A DNA stretch of 64,000 nucleotides from Chitinophaga niabensis (lineage in GTDB: Bacteria > Bacteroidota > Bacteroidia > Chitinophagales > Chitinophagaceae), in assembly GCF_039545795.1 (NCBI RefSeq), contig NZ_CP154260.1, positions 873,001-937,000 of the forward strand, in the 5' to 3' direction. The notes under the pieces were generated by a model. The model ran no database searches. It saw nothing but the letters and a program-made list of their open reading frames with translations, and had not been told where the DNA came from. A program made the translations under genes and the position numbers. Shown here piece by piece: positions 34,823 through 44,601 of this stretch. Numbering within the stretch: the first letter of the stretch is position 1; each line of letters starts with the position of its first letter.

Positions 34823-37255
34823 ATGAAAAAGCTCTTCCTGATAGTGATCCTGTTCCTTGCAGGCGCTCCAATATACGCCCAAACTCATTCCGGAAGTATC
34901 AGCGTGAAAATCGCGGATGCCGCCGGAAACCCGCTGCCATACGCCAGTGTAGTGATCCGCAAAGCTGCAGATAGCGCGCTGTTAAAAGGTCAGATGAGTG
35001 ATAATGATGGCAAATGTTTTTTTGAAAAAGTACCTGCAGGCGCTTACTACCTGGAGGTTTCGCAATTAGGATTCACTGCGAAAAAAAGTGCCGTGTTCCA
35101 GGTGGATGCCGCTCATCAGCAAATAGACCTTAAAACCATGTCCCTTACTACCGCTCCTAAGAATTTGCAGACGGTTAATGTTACAGGGCAGAAACCTTTT
35201 ATAGAAAGAAGTGAAGGTAAAACTATCCTCAATGTAGAGAGCAGTGCAGTAGCAGCAGGTAATACAGCCATGGATGTTCTCCGCAGGGCACCCGGTGTAA
35301 CGGTAGATAAAGATGATAACCTGCAGCTGAGAGGTAAACAAGGGGTAACAGTGATGCTGGATGGTAAACTGACTTATCTCACCAATGAAGCATTGGCAGA
35401 TCTGTTGAAAAGCATGCCTGCGGAAAGTATTTCCCAGATTGAGATCATTACCAGCCCCAGCGCCAAGTATGATGCCGCAGGTTCTTCCGGGATCATTAAT
35501 ATTAAAACCAAAAAAGGCCAGCTGACCGGGTTGAACGGTACCGTAAATGCCAGCTTCGGCGGTGGCAGGTACCTTTTCTACAATACAGGGCTTAACCTGA
35601 ACTGGAGAACAAAAAAGCTGAATGTTTTTGGTAACATCAACTGGGGAGACCGGCAGTTCTTTAATACCCGGGAACTGCACCGTACTACCGGCGGAAGTAT
35701 TCCCATGCAGTTCCGGCAGGATGTTTTCCAGAAAGGAGAGTTCCTCAACCGTTCCCTGAAAGCCGGTATCGACTATACCATTACGGATAAACAAACAGTA
35801 GGTGTAATGGTGAATGCCTACAGCAATGCTTTCTGGAGAGATGCTCCCAGTGCCACGCAGATCGCGAACAAAGGAGGGCAGACGGATTCAGTACTGTATA
35901 CCGGTATATGGGGTAATAACCGCTTTAAAAACACTTCTTACAACCTCAACTATAAATTGAAGCTGGATACCAGCGGGTCTGAATTTACAGTAGATGCAGA
36001 CTATGCTGATTTTGGCAACAACATGAAAACGCTGCTGAAAGACAGTACTGTTCTTGAACAGAGTGGTACTGTCAGCCAGCGCAGTGCCATTAATACCACG
36101 CCATATACGGATATTACAATCAAGAGTATTAAGGCAGATTTCGTAAAAGTGCTGAATAAAACCAATAAAGTGGAAGCGGGTGTAAAAGCCAGTTTTGTGG
36201 ACACGGAAAACTTCATGCGGTATGATTCTTTGCTGAATGGTGTATTTGTGCCGGTACCTTCTCAATACGATCAGTTCGTTTATAAAGAAAAGATCCTGGC
36301 CGGTTACCTGATCTACAAGAAACAATTAAAGAAAACAGACTTTGTATTGGGCTTAAGGCTGGAGCAAACTACGGCAGACGGGAATTCTATTTCGTTAAAG
36401 ACCAGAACAGAAAGGACCTACCTGGATTTCTTCCCGAATGCTTCCATAGATCATAAGTTTAACGATAACAATAAATTATCCCTGGCTTATTCCAAACGTA
36501 TTAACCGCCCGGGATATGGTCAGTTGAACCCTTTTATGTTCTTCCTGGACAGGTATACTTTCTTCCGTGGTAACTCTTACCTCACACCGGAGTATACGCA
36601 TAATACAGAGCTGTCCTATATGTTCAAGCAGAAATATATCGCGGCACTAAGTTACAGCCGTACGAATGACGTCTGGGATGAGTGGCTGATCGTGGATGAT
36701 GAAACCAGGGTAACCACCAGCACCAACAAGAACCTGGGTACACAGGATAATTATTCACTGGATCTTACATTGCCTTTTGATGTTACCAAATGGTGGAACT
36801 CTACGAACAATCTTTCTTTCTTCTATAATAAATACAAGATCAACGATCCTGATCCAAAGAAGAGTTTCAGTACACAACAGCTGTCCTATAACTTCAATAC
36901 TACCAATATCTTTACGCTGCCCAATAATATTAAAATTGAAGTAGGGGCATGGTACAATGCACCTACCGTATATGGGATCTTCAAATCCAGGGCACAGGGA
37001 GCTGTGAACATGGGCGTGCAGAAGGATATCCTGCAGAAGAAAGGGAACATTAAAATAAATATAGGAGATGTGTTTGCTTCCAACCGTTTCAGAGGGACCG
37101 CTGAATACAACAACGTATACCTGAATGTAAATAACCGCTGGCAGAACAGAACGTTGAACGTTGCTTTCAGTTACCGTTTTGGTAACACAAAAGTGGAAGC
37201 TGCCAGGGAGCGGCAAACAGGTACTGCGGATGAATTACGGCGTGCAGGAAATTAA
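34823..37255 (+). CDS. TonB-dependent receptor-like outer-membrane protein
   Basis: This 810-residue protein has a signal peptide ending at about residue 20 (IYAQ). A carboxypeptidase-regulatory-like sandwich follows (SGSISVKIADAAGNPLPYASV, about 24-110), then a plug domain (TAMDVLRRAPGVTVDKDDNLQL at about 148, SQIEIITSPSAKYDAAGSSGIINI at about 205) and a beta-barrel of the OMP_b-brl_3 type. It lacks a SusD partner, so it differs from the SusC protein and its ligand is unknown. It is monocistronic and ends in a terminator. Confidence 0.9.
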   Translation: MKKLFLIVILFLAGAPIYAQTHSGSISVKIADAAGNPLPYASVVIRKAADSALLKGQMSDNDGKCFFEKVPAGAYYLEVSQLGFTAKKSAVFQVDAAHQQIDLKTMSLTTAPKNLQTVNVTGQKPFIERSEGKTILNVESSAVAAGNTAMDVLRRAPGVTVDKDDNLQLRGKQGVTVMLDGKLTYLTNEALADLLKSMPAESISQIEIITSPSAKYDAAGSSGIINIKTKKGQLTGLNGTVNASFGGGRYLFYNTGLNLNWRTKKLNVFGNINWGDRQFFNTRELHRTTGGSIPMQFRQDVFQKGEFLNRSLKAGIDYTITDKQTVGVMVNAYSNAFWRDAPSATQIANKGGQTDSVLYTGIWGNNRFKNTSYNLNYKLKLDTSGSEFTVDADYADFGNNMKTLLKDSTVLEQSGTVSQRSAINTTPYTDITIKSIKADFVKVLNKTNKVEAGVKASFVDTENFMRYDSLLNGVFVPVPSQYDQFVYKEKILAGYLIYKKQLKKTDFVLGLRLEQTTADGNSISLKTRTERTYLDFFPNASIDHKFNDNNKLSLAYSKRINRPGYGQLNPFMFFLDRYTFFRGNSYLTPEYTHNTELSYMFKQKYIAALSYSRTNDVWDEWLIVDDETRVTTSTNKNLGTQDNYSLDLTLPFDVTKWWNSTNNLSFFYNKYKINDPDPKKSFSTQQLSYNFNTTNIFTLPNNIKIEVGAWYNAPTVYGIFKSRAQGAVNMGVQKDILQKKGNIKINIGDVFASNRFRGTAEYNNVYLNVNNRWQNRTLNVAFSYRFGNTKVEAARERQTGTADELRRAGN

Positions 37256-37276
37256 CACTGAATTATGCCATATGAA

Positions 37277-37308
37277 CGGAAAGGCTGATAAACTTTATCA
37301 GCCTTTTT
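37277..37308 (+). terminator. rho-independent terminator after the TonB receptor gene
   Basis: AAGGCTGATA (37281-37290) and TATCAGCCTT (37296-37305) form a perfect ten-base-pair stem with a 5-base loop, followed by TTTTT; flanking CGGA and TCCG can extend it. It lies just upstream of the thiolase gene. Confidence 0.85.
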
Positions 37309-37322
37309 CCGTTATTTTAAAT

Positions 37323-38603
37323 ATGCTTAACAATCATCAATCCCGGAAGGTAGCTATTGTTGGATATAACCGTATCCCCTTCGCCCGCCAGAATACATTC
37401 TATGCGGATGCAAGTAATAAAGACATGATGGTCGCCGCACTGAATGGCCTCATTGCCCGTTATAAACTGGATGGGCAATTGCTGGGTGAAGTAGCCGGCG
37501 GTGCAGTGATCAGGCATAGCTGGGAAATTAATCTCATGCGGGAATGTACACTCCATACTTCCCTGCATCCCGGTACACCCGCCTGTGATATTCAGCAGGC
37601 CTGCGATACCGGCATCGAAGCTGCCGTTTACATCGCCAATAAAATATCACTGGGCCAGATAGAAGTGGGTATAGCAGGCGGTGTAGATTCTTCCAGCGAT
37701 GTGCCCCTTGTATTGGGAGAAAAATTACGCAGGATCTTACTGGCCGCCCGCAGGGCTAAAACTACGGGAGACAGGCTGAAACAGTTCCTGAAGATCAGGT
37801 TCAAAGACCTTACACCCGTAGCCCCCATGAACCGCGAAGCGCCAACAGGCCTGTCTATGGGAGAACATACAGAGATCACTGCCAAATACTACCAGATCCC
37901 CCGCGAAGAGCAGGATGCATTTGCGCTGGAAAGCCACCGCAAAATGGCGAAAGCTTATGAAAGCGGTTTCTTTGAAGATATGATCACGCCTTATAAAGGG
38001 TTGCAAAGAGATAATAACCTGCGTACAGATTCCAGTATGGAAAAGCTGGCTAAACTGAAACCCGCTTTTGATAAAGTGAACGGTTCGCTCACAGCAGGTA
38101 ATTCCTCTCCATTAACAGACGGAGCCTCCTGCATACTGTTAGCCAGTGAGGAATGGGCCGCGCAGCATGGGCTGCCCGTTCTTGCTTATATTACTTTCGC
38201 CGAAGTGGCTGCCCTTGAATATCAGCAAAACAGGCATAACCTTTTGCTTGCACCCATTTACGCCTCCACCCGCATGCTGCAGAAAGCAAACATGCAATTG
38301 CAGGACTTTGATTTTTACGAGATCCACGAAGCTTTTACCGCCCAGGTATTAGCCACCCTTAAGATCTGGGAAAGCCCCGAATTAACAGCACAGTTCGGGT
38401 TGGATAAAAACCTGGGTGCTATAGACCGCAGCAAACTCAACGTTACAGGCAGCAGCATTCCCGCAGGGCATCCCTTTGCCGCCACCGGTGGCCGCATCCT
38501 TGCTACTATGGCTAAACTGTTGCATCAGAAAGGAAGTGGTAAAGGATTTGTTTCCATCTGCGCCGCAGGAGGATTGGGGATCACCGCTATCCTGGAAAAA
38601 TAA
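37323..38603 (+). CDS. acetyl-CoA C-acyltransferase (thiolase)
   Basis: This 426-residue thiolase catalyses thiolytic cleavage or condensation of acyl-CoAs. The ATG at 37323 is chosen because family similarity starts at once (RKVAIVGYNRIPFARQNT), whereas the longer open frame runs through the terminator into the receptor gene. The nucleophilic cysteine lies in DIQQACDTGIEAA at about 85, the conserved histidine in YEIHEAFTAQ at about 335, the second histidine in IPAGHPFAATGGR and the acid/base cysteine in ICAAGGLG near the C-terminus. SLTAGNSSPLTDGA is the typical substrate loop. The long form with an insert after GGVDSSSD resembles FadI-type beta-oxidation thiolases. Confidence 0.92.
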   Translation: MLNNHQSRKVAIVGYNRIPFARQNTFYADASNKDMMVAALNGLIARYKLDGQLLGEVAGGAVIRHSWEINLMRECTLHTSLHPGTPACDIQQACDTGIEAAVYIANKISLGQIEVGIAGGVDSSSDVPLVLGEKLRRILLAARRAKTTGDRLKQFLKIRFKDLTPVAPMNREAPTGLSMGEHTEITAKYYQIPREEQDAFALESHRKMAKAYESGFFEDMITPYKGLQRDNNLRTDSSMEKLAKLKPAFDKVNGSLTAGNSSPLTDGASCILLASEEWAAQHGLPVLAYITFAEVAALEYQQNRHNLLLAPIYASTRMLQKANMQLQDFDFYEIHEAFTAQVLATLKIWESPELTAQFGLDKNLGAIDRSKLNVTGSSIPAGHPFAATGGRILATMAKLLHQKGSGKGFVSICAAGGLGITAILEK

Positions 38604-38613
38604 AAAGTGCATA

Positions 38614-38657
38614 TGGACTATCTTAGCGATTCAATTAGTCATCGTTAACTGGTCCAG
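38614..38657 (+). promoter_or_regulatory. candidate promoter and MocR-type sites before the aminotransferase-like regulator
   Basis: TATCTTAG (38619-38626) is one mismatch from TAnnTTTG. TGGACTA (38614-38620) and AACTGGTCCAG (38647-38657, ending at the start codon) resemble the GTGGnCTA repeats described for PdxR-type MocR regulators. Autoregulation is inference. Confidence 0.3.
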
Positions 38658-40100
38658 ATGCTTCCTTTTAAAACGCTCATACAGATAGACAAGAAATCGA
38701 AATACCCTGTTTACCAGCAGATCGCTAACCGCTTCATCGGGTTGATCCAGGAAGGGGTTTTACAGCCGGGGGCTTTTCTTCCGGGGAGCCGTGTAATGGC
38801 AGAACAATTGGGCTTGCACCGGCAGACCGTAGTAGCTGCTTATGAGGAACTGGCCAGCCAGGACTGGATAGTATCCATGGCGCGCAAAGGCATGATGGTA
38901 GCGGCTAACCTCCCTGTTATCAAACCGCGTTCTTTTAAAACTCCTGCCGCTGCATATACACAGGGCCCTTCTTTTTCCTTCCATGCCGTACCAAAACTGG
39001 AACCACCGCCGCCTGCCACCGGTATCCGTTATACCATCAATGATGGTTTCCCGGATGTACGGCTGGCGCCTTTAACGGAATGGACAAAAGAATGCCGCTC
39101 TATTGTTCAGAGCCCGCGCTACATCAAATTACTCATGGATGGAAGTGATACGCTGCGGAAGGAAATGACAACGTTCCTCACCAATACCCGAGGCCTGAAT
39201 ATTTCCCCGGATAATATCATGATCACCAGGGGAGCGCAGATGGCTATTTACACGGCGGCAGCTATGCTCATCAGGAAAGGGGATCATGTGATCGCAGGCA
39301 GCCCCAATTACGTGTTTGCGGATCTCTGTTTTGAACAGCTGGGTGCTAATATTATCAGGGTGCCGGTGGATCATGAAGGGATAGATGTAGATGCCGTGGA
39401 AAAGCTCTGCCGTACCAAAAAGATCCGGATGTTATACGTGGTACCGCATCACCACCATCCTACTACTGTAACGCTGAGTGCGGAAAGGAGGATGAAGTTG
39501 CTGGAGATCATCCGTACTTATAAACTGGCCGTAATAGAAGATGATTACGATTATGATTTTCATTATAGTTCGGCCCCCATCTTGCCATTGGCGAGTGCAG
39601 ATCATGCCGGCAATGTGATGTATATCGGCTCCCTCACAAAGTCCCTGGGTTTATCCCTGAGGATAGGCTTCCTGGTAGCACCAGCCCGCTTTATTACAGA
39701 AGCGGCCCATTTGCGCAGGTTAATGGACCTGCGGGGAGATAACCTCACGGAGGAAGCCCTGGCGGCTATGCTTGCCAGCGGAGCTATTGAGCGGCATCTC
39801 AAAAAGGCAAAAAAGGTTTATCATGAAAGGAGGGACCTGCTCTGTAAGCTACTTGTGGATAAATTGGACAACCGGTTGCAGTTTACCCCTCCCTCCGGTG
39901 GTCTGGCCCTCTGGCTGAAATTCCCGGAACCTATCCGGGAGGTGGCTGAAAAGGCATTGAACCTGGGGCTACGGATCTCTCCCGGAGTGCAATATCATTA
40001 CCAGGGGAAGCCTGATAATGGATTACGGTTCGGTTTTGCCGCCCTGAACGACCGGGAATTAGCGAATGTTGTAGGGATTTTGGCTAAATGCTGTAAATAA
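38658..40100 (+). CDS. MocR-family transcriptional regulator (GntR HTH fused to aminotransferase fold)
   Basis: This is a 480-residue fusion. Residues about 12-80 are a GntR winged helix (YPVYQQIANRFIGLIQEGVL, then SRVMAEQLGLHRQTVVAAYEEL). Residues about 115-480 are a fold-type-I aminotransferase domain with the PLP lysine in YIGSLTKSLGLSLRIGFL (about 322), the aspartate motif IEDDYDYDFHY at about 294, and RFGFAALND near the end. MocR proteins use PLP as effector and often control vitamin B6 or amino acid genes. No pdxS/pdxT or transaminase target lies beside it; the nearest gene is the thiolase upstream. It ends in a terminator. Confidence 0.92.
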   Translation: MLPFKTLIQIDKKSKYPVYQQIANRFIGLIQEGVLQPGAFLPGSRVMAEQLGLHRQTVVAAYEELASQDWIVSMARKGMMVAANLPVIKPRSFKTPAAAYTQGPSFSFHAVPKLEPPPPATGIRYTINDGFPDVRLAPLTEWTKECRSIVQSPRYIKLLMDGSDTLRKEMTTFLTNTRGLNISPDNIMITRGAQMAIYTAAAMLIRKGDHVIAGSPNYVFADLCFEQLGANIIRVPVDHEGIDVDAVEKLCRTKKIRMLYVVPHHHHPTTVTLSAERRMKLLEIIRTYKLAVIEDDYDYDFHYSSAPILPLASADHAGNVMYIGSLTKSLGLSLRIGFLVAPARFITEAAHLRRLMDLRGDNLTEEALAAMLASGAIERHLKKAKKVYHERRDLLCKLLVDKLDNRLQFTPPSGGLALWLKFPEPIREVAEKALNLGLRISPGVQYHYQGKPDNGLRFGFAALNDRELANVVGILAKCCK

Positions 40101-40118
40101 GGGTTAAAAACTACTAGT

Positions 40119-40145
40119 AAAGGCTGCCTCCGGGCGGCCTTTTTG
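40119..40145 (+). terminator. rho-independent terminator after the MocR gene
   Basis: AAAGGCTGCC (40119-40128) pairs with GGCGGCCTTT (40133-40142) with one G-U pair and a 4-base loop, followed by further T residues. It is 18 bases after the MocR stop codon. Confidence 0.85.
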
Positions 40146-40182
40146 CGTTTGGGAGGTATGCTCAAAGCCTTCCCCTGCTTGA

Positions 40183-40323
40183 GTTTAAGATAGGATAAGC
40201 CGTATATAAGTCGTATATAACCCGTATATAAGTCGTATATAAGCCGTCCCTTATAGATACGGCTTATCTATGGCTTATCTATGGCTTATCTATAACTTAA
40301 GGAAGGCTTATTATGTCTTAAGC
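40183..40323. repeat. large imperfect hairpin made of 11-base repeats
   Basis: The 301-base gap 40101-40401 holds the MocR terminator and this element. The left arm has four tandem 11-base units (CGTATATAAGT, CGTATATAACC, CGTATATAAGT, CGTATATAAGC; 40201-40244). The right arm has three exact units GGCTTATCTAT (40261-40293) preceded by a diverged one. The right units are near inverse complements of the left ones, and the outer flanks 40183-40201 and 40305-40323 also pair imperfectly (16 of 19). The 11-base period is about one helical turn. No gene is visible in it. Confidence 0.85.
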
Positions 40324-40401
40324 CAGGTCCCGGAAAAGAGGGCAAGCAGGTTATCACTGGGAATTTTTATATTTTAGTAGGGCAAATAGTTGGAATCATA
40401 A

Positions 40402-43212
40402 ATGGAAACAGGGAAGTTATTAGAAGCGATCTTACCGAAGGACAGGATTAAAACACGATTGATAGATCTCGTTTCCTACGCCTCAGATGCAGGTTTTTAT
40501 TACCTGCGGCCCAAAGCGGTGGTGCAACCGCTGAATGAAAAAGAGATCATTGCCTTATTTCATTTTTCCCATCAGCATAAAATCCCTCTCACTTTTCGCA
40601 CAGGCGGTACCAGTTTATCCGGGCAGTCCATTACAGATGGCATCCTGGTAGATCTCAGTAAGTATTGGAACAGTTTGTCCATAGAAGAGGAGGGCAACCA
40701 GGTAAGGGTGCAGCCGGGTATAACAGGGGGTATGGTAAATGCCCGCCTGAGGAAATTCAAGAGGAAAATAGGGCCGGACCCTTCCAGTATTGATTCTGCC
40801 ATGATCGGCGGCATCCTTTCCAATAATTCCAGTGGTATGTGTTGCGGTGTGAAGTTGAACTCTTACCATACCACAAAATATATCCGCTTCATATTACCGG
40901 ATGGTAAAGTATTCAACACTGCCATCCCGGAAGATTATGTACGGTTCGAAAATGAATGCAGCACTATTTTTCAGGCTATCAAAACCCTCAGTGCACAGGT
41001 AACAGGGAATGCTGATCTGCAGCTGAGGATCCGCCAGAAATACGAAACCAAAAACACGGTAGGTTATTCCCTGAATGCATTGATCGATTACTCGCACCCG
41101 CTGGATATACTCGCACATCTGTTGATCGGTGCAGAAGGTACCCTGGGCTTTATTGCGGAGGCAGTGATGCAAACCGTACCGGATTATCCTTATAAATCCA
41201 CCGCATTTTTATATTTCCCGGATATCTATGCTGCCTGCCAGGCTATTCCCTCGCTCACTTTATCAGGTGCAGAAGCAGTGGAACTGATGGACAGGGCATC
41301 GCTGCGTTCCATAGAACATGTGACGGGCGTTCCTGAACAGTTGAAAACATTACCGGAAACAGCCGCTGCTTTACTGGTGGAGTTTGGAGCAGACAGTACT
41401 GCGGTGTTGGAGGAAAAATTAAACGGACTTTCCCTCGCAAATTTCTCTTTGCTGGAACCACCAAGGTTTACAGAAGATCCTTATGAGCAGCAATTCTTAT
41501 GGAAACTCCGTAAAGGCATGTTCCCTGCAGTAGGTGCTGTAAGGGCCAGTGGCACAACGGTGGTGCTGGAAGATATTGCTTTCCCGGTAGCACAGCTGGG
41601 CAGTGCTATCCTTGACCTGCAGGCACTTTTTGTGCAGCATGGTTATGATAATGCCATCATCTTCGGGCATGCCAAAGATGGCAACATCCATTTTGTGGTA
41701 ACACAATCTTTCAATACGCAGGCAGAGATTGAGCGGTACGACCGGTTTTTGAGAGATGTAGTAACCCTGGTGGTAGAAAAGTATGATGGCACCTTAAAGG
41801 CAGAACATGGAACGGGCAGGAACATGGCGCCTTTCGTTGAAACAGAATGGGGTGGGGAAGCTTACCAGGTGATGAAACAACTGAAGGAAGTGATCGATCC
41901 GCAGAACCTGCTCAACCCGGGTGTGATCATCAGCGATGATAAGAACCTGCACATCAAAAATCTTAAGCCCCTGCCGGTAGTAGAGCAGGAGGTGGATAAA
42001 TGTATTGAATGCGGTTATTGCGAACATAAATGCCCCAGCAGGGACATTACCCTTACACCCCGCAGGCGCATTGTAGTAAGAAGGGAATTGGCACTGCTGA
42101 AAGAAGCAGATAAAAAGAAAGAATATGCAGAACTGATAAAGGAATACCAGTACGATGGCCTGGAAACTTGTGCCGTGGATGGTTTGTGCGCTACCGTTTG
42201 CCCGGTGGACATCAATACCGGTGATCTGGTAAAAAGATTAAGAAGAGAAAACCATACTTCGTTTGCCAATAATGTGGCGCTGCGTATTGCAAAGAATTTT
42301 GAAGCCACCACGCAGGTAGTATCTTTTGCATTAAAAACAGGGAATGCCATCAATAGTGTGTTCGGTAAAAATGCGATGCATAACCTTACCGGTGGTATTA
42401 AAAAACTCATTCCTGCTTTTCCTTTATGGAGCAATCAACTGCAGGCTGCTTCCTTCAAAGCTAAAAGTACCAATAACGGTGGTCAGGCAACTGTGGTGTA
42501 TTTCCCTACCTGTATCTCGCGTGTAATGGGAGGTGCGATGGATGATAAGAAGAACCTGGTAGATACCTTCATGAGCGTATCCGCGAAAGCACAGATCAAT
42601 GTGCTGATCCCGGACGATATTCAATCCGCCTGCTGCGGGCAGCTGTTCTCTTCCAAGGGATTCAGCCAGGCATACCAGCACACGGCCAATAATACTATCA
42701 GCAAACTGTGGGAATGGACCCATCATGGCGCTTATCCTGTAGTGCTGGATGTGAGCTCCTGCTCGCAAACTATTCAGCACAGGCGTGGGGTGCTCACGCC
42801 GGAAAACAGGGAGCGCTTTGATAAAATGATGATCATCGACAGTATTGATTACCTGCATGATCATGTGCTGCAATCACCCGGCACCATCCATAAAAAAGAT
42901 AACATTGTATTGCACCCGGTTTGTACCTTGCAGAAGATGAAGTTAACCGGCAAGCTGGTGAATATCGCAAAACATTATGCCAATAATGTAGATGTACCAG
43001 TTACCGCAGGATGCTGTGGTATGGCAGGGGACAGGGGCTTCCTCTTCCCTGAGTTAACCGCTGCGGCCACTGCGCCGGAGGCAAATGAAGTAAAGAAGCA
43101 AAGCTATGAAGGATACTATTCTACCGCTAAAACCTGTGAGATGGCCCTGTCTGACGCGGTAGGAAAGAACTACGAATCGATCCTGTATCTGGCGGATGAA
43201 TGTACCCGCTAA
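40402..43212 (+). CDS. FAD-linked oxidase fused to Fe-S / CCG-domain subunit (D-lactate or 2-hydroxy-acid dehydrogenase type)
   Basis: A 936-residue fusion of the glycolate-oxidase/Dld type. Residues about 1-250 form the PCMH FAD-binding domain (PLTFRTGGTSLSGQSITDG, DPSSIDSAMIGGILSNNSSG). Residues about 250-530 are the FAD-oxidase C-terminal domain (IIFGHAKDGNIHF, GTLKAEHGTGRNMAPFVE). Two ferredoxin-like [4Fe-4S] motifs follow: CIECGYCEHKCPS (about 534) and CAVDGLCATVCPVD (about 592). Two CCG domains close it (SACCGQLFSSKGF at about 742 and AGCCGMAGDRGF at about 870). It should oxidise a D-2-hydroxy acid and pass electrons to the quinone pool or a carrier. The substrate is not determined by sequence. 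Confidence 0.9.
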   Translation: METGKLLEAILPKDRIKTRLIDLVSYASDAGFYYLRPKAVVQPLNEKEIIALFHFSHQHKIPLTFRTGGTSLSGQSITDGILVDLSKYWNSLSIEEEGNQVRVQPGITGGMVNARLRKFKRKIGPDPSSIDSAMIGGILSNNSSGMCCGVKLNSYHTTKYIRFILPDGKVFNTAIPEDYVRFENECSTIFQAIKTLSAQVTGNADLQLRIRQKYETKNTVGYSLNALIDYSHPLDILAHLLIGAEGTLGFIAEAVMQTVPDYPYKSTAFLYFPDIYAACQAIPSLTLSGAEAVELMDRASLRSIEHVTGVPEQLKTLPETAAALLVEFGADSTAVLEEKLNGLSLANFSLLEPPRFTEDPYEQQFLWKLRKGMFPAVGAVRASGTTVVLEDIAFPVAQLGSAILDLQALFVQHGYDNAIIFGHAKDGNIHFVVTQSFNTQAEIERYDRFLRDVVTLVVEKYDGTLKAEHGTGRNMAPFVETEWGGEAYQVMKQLKEVIDPQNLLNPGVIISDDKNLHIKNLKPLPVVEQEVDKCIECGYCEHKCPSRDITLTPRRRIVVRRELALLKEADKKKEYAELIKEYQYDGLETCAVDGLCATVCPVDINTGDLVKRLRRENHTSFANNVALRIAKNFEATTQVVSFALKTGNAINSVFGKNAMHNLTGGIKKLIPAFPLWSNQLQAASFKAKSTNNGGQATVVYFPTCISRVMGGAMDDKKNLVDTFMSVSAKAQINVLIPDDIQSACCGQLFSSKGFSQAYQHTANNTISKLWEWTHHGAYPVVLDVSSCSQTIQHRRGVLTPENRERFDKMMIIDSIDYLHDHVLQSPGTIHKKDNIVLHPVCTLQKMKLTGKLVNIAKHYANNVDVPVTAGCCGMAGDRGFLFPELTAAATAPEANEVKKQSYEGYYSTAKTCEMALSDAVGKNYESILYLADECTR

Positions 43213-43223
43213 AAAAGCTTATC

Positions 43224-44570
43224 ATGACAAGAGCTAAAATCTTACTCTGCTGTTTGTTCTCTCTCCTTGCCCTGCCCGTTCTTGCACAGGAGGAAGGGAT
43301 CGTTTTTTTTAAAGGCAGCTGGAAGAAGGTGCTGGCAGAAGCTAAGAAAAGCAATAAACTGATCTTTGTGGATGTGTATACGGACTGGTGTGGGCCCTGC
43401 AAGCAAATGGAGAAGGAGATATTTCCCTTAAGGGGGGTAGGGGAGAAGTACAATACACATTTTGTCAATTACCGGATAGATGCTGAAAAGGGAGAAGGCC
43501 GTTTTCTTAGCAAAGCGTACGATGTGAAGAGCTACCCAACCTATCTCTATTTCAATGGGGAGGGTGAACTGGTTTTTAGGGCTAAGGGATACAGCCCCAA
43601 TCCTAAACGATTCCTTGCCTTAGGAGATACTGCTTTGCGCTTCCATCATTCAAAGGAAACCATAGTTTCTGATCAGGCCGCCTATGAAAACAGGAAGCAG
43701 GATAAAGCATTTGTGGCCGGATATTTAAAGAAGCTTACCCGGTTTGGAATGTCCGAGGATACCATCAGCAAAGTACTGGATCATTTTTACAGCCAGTTAA
43801 CACCGCTGGAGCTAAAAGATACAGCCACCGCTGCCCTTCTTTTAAATTCACTCACAACAGTACAGTCCCCCGTATTTGAATATGTTATTTCCAATCAATC
43901 TTTTTACAGGAGTTTTGCAAAACAACTCCCCACTACACTGGGTAATGTGGTGCTCAATTCCTATATGAAAGCCATCGGTAAAAAGAATGACGTGCTTTTC
44001 AAAGCGGCATCTGCTGCCAGTAATAAGGTAGAGAACCCCAGCCTGAAATATCCTTATTCTGTTTTTCTTTTTGAGAACCAGTATTATCTTACCACCAAAC
44101 AAACGGATGAGATCATAAAAAGAGCCCCGGCCTTCATGGATAGCACCTGCCGTATCACCGAAAAAGAAATGGCCCAAAGAGATCAGTTATTCTATGATCA
44201 GGTCTTATCTCTTTATACTACCCGTTATCTGGACAGCACCACTGTACCCTTTTTTTCCAGGGAGAAACTGACCTGGCGTAATAATTATTCAAAGTATGTT
44301 GCTGTGGCGCTGAATAAAACAGCAGATGTTTTCCTGCAGTATGCCCAACAAAAGGAAGATCTGAAAAAAGCCTGTACCTGGGCCGCGAGATCCGTGAATT
44401 TGCAACCGGATAATCATTCCTTTTATGCCGTACTGGCAAAGCTGTATGCAAAAACAGGGATGAAGCAGGAAGCGATGGCTACTATGAAAACGGCCATTGA
44501 TCTGGCGCATAATCAGAAAGCGCCGGAAATGGCCATCCAGGCATATGAGGATGCATTGAAGAAGCTATGA
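43224..44570 (+). CDS. thioredoxin-like protein with intact CxxC (paralogue 1 of 3)
   Basis: This 448-residue exported protein has a signal peptide MTRAKILLCC...PVLAQ; an in-frame ATG 24 bases upstream overlaps the preceding gene and is less likely. Residues about 24-150 form a thioredoxin fold with W55-C-G-P-C59 (VYTDWCGPCKQMEKE) and the cis-proline region SYPTYLYF. The remaining 300 residues are helical and end with TPR-like helices (SFYAVLAKLYAKTGMKQEAM). It should be a periplasmic thiol-disulfide protein. It is 11 bases after the FAD/Fe-S gene stop and heads a tandem array of three genes of exactly equal length. Confidence 0.88.
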   Translation: MTRAKILLCCLFSLLALPVLAQEEGIVFFKGSWKKVLAEAKKSNKLIFVDVYTDWCGPCKQMEKEIFPLRGVGEKYNTHFVNYRIDAEKGEGRFLSKAYDVKSYPTYLYFNGEGELVFRAKGYSPNPKRFLALGDTALRFHHSKETIVSDQAAYENRKQDKAFVAGYLKKLTRFGMSEDTISKVLDHFYSQLTPLELKDTATAALLLNSLTTVQSPVFEYVISNQSFYRSFAKQLPTTLGNVVLNSYMKAIGKKNDVLFKAASAASNKVENPSLKYPYSVFLFENQYYLTTKQTDEIIKRAPAFMDSTCRITEKEMAQRDQLFYDQVLSLYTTRYLDSTTVPFFSREKLTWRNNYSKYVAVALNKTADVFLQYAQQKEDLKKACTWAARSVNLQPDNHSFYAVLAKLYAKTGMKQEAMATMKTAIDLAHNQKAPEMAIQAYEDALKKL

Positions 44571-44601
44571 ATAAAGGTTAATGAGTGCTAAAAAGCATAG
44601 C

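Noticed and set aside
40201..40293. CRISPR array interpretation of the 11-base repeats
   Set aside because: Units are directly adjacent without unique spacers, far shorter than CRISPR repeats, and no cas genes are present.
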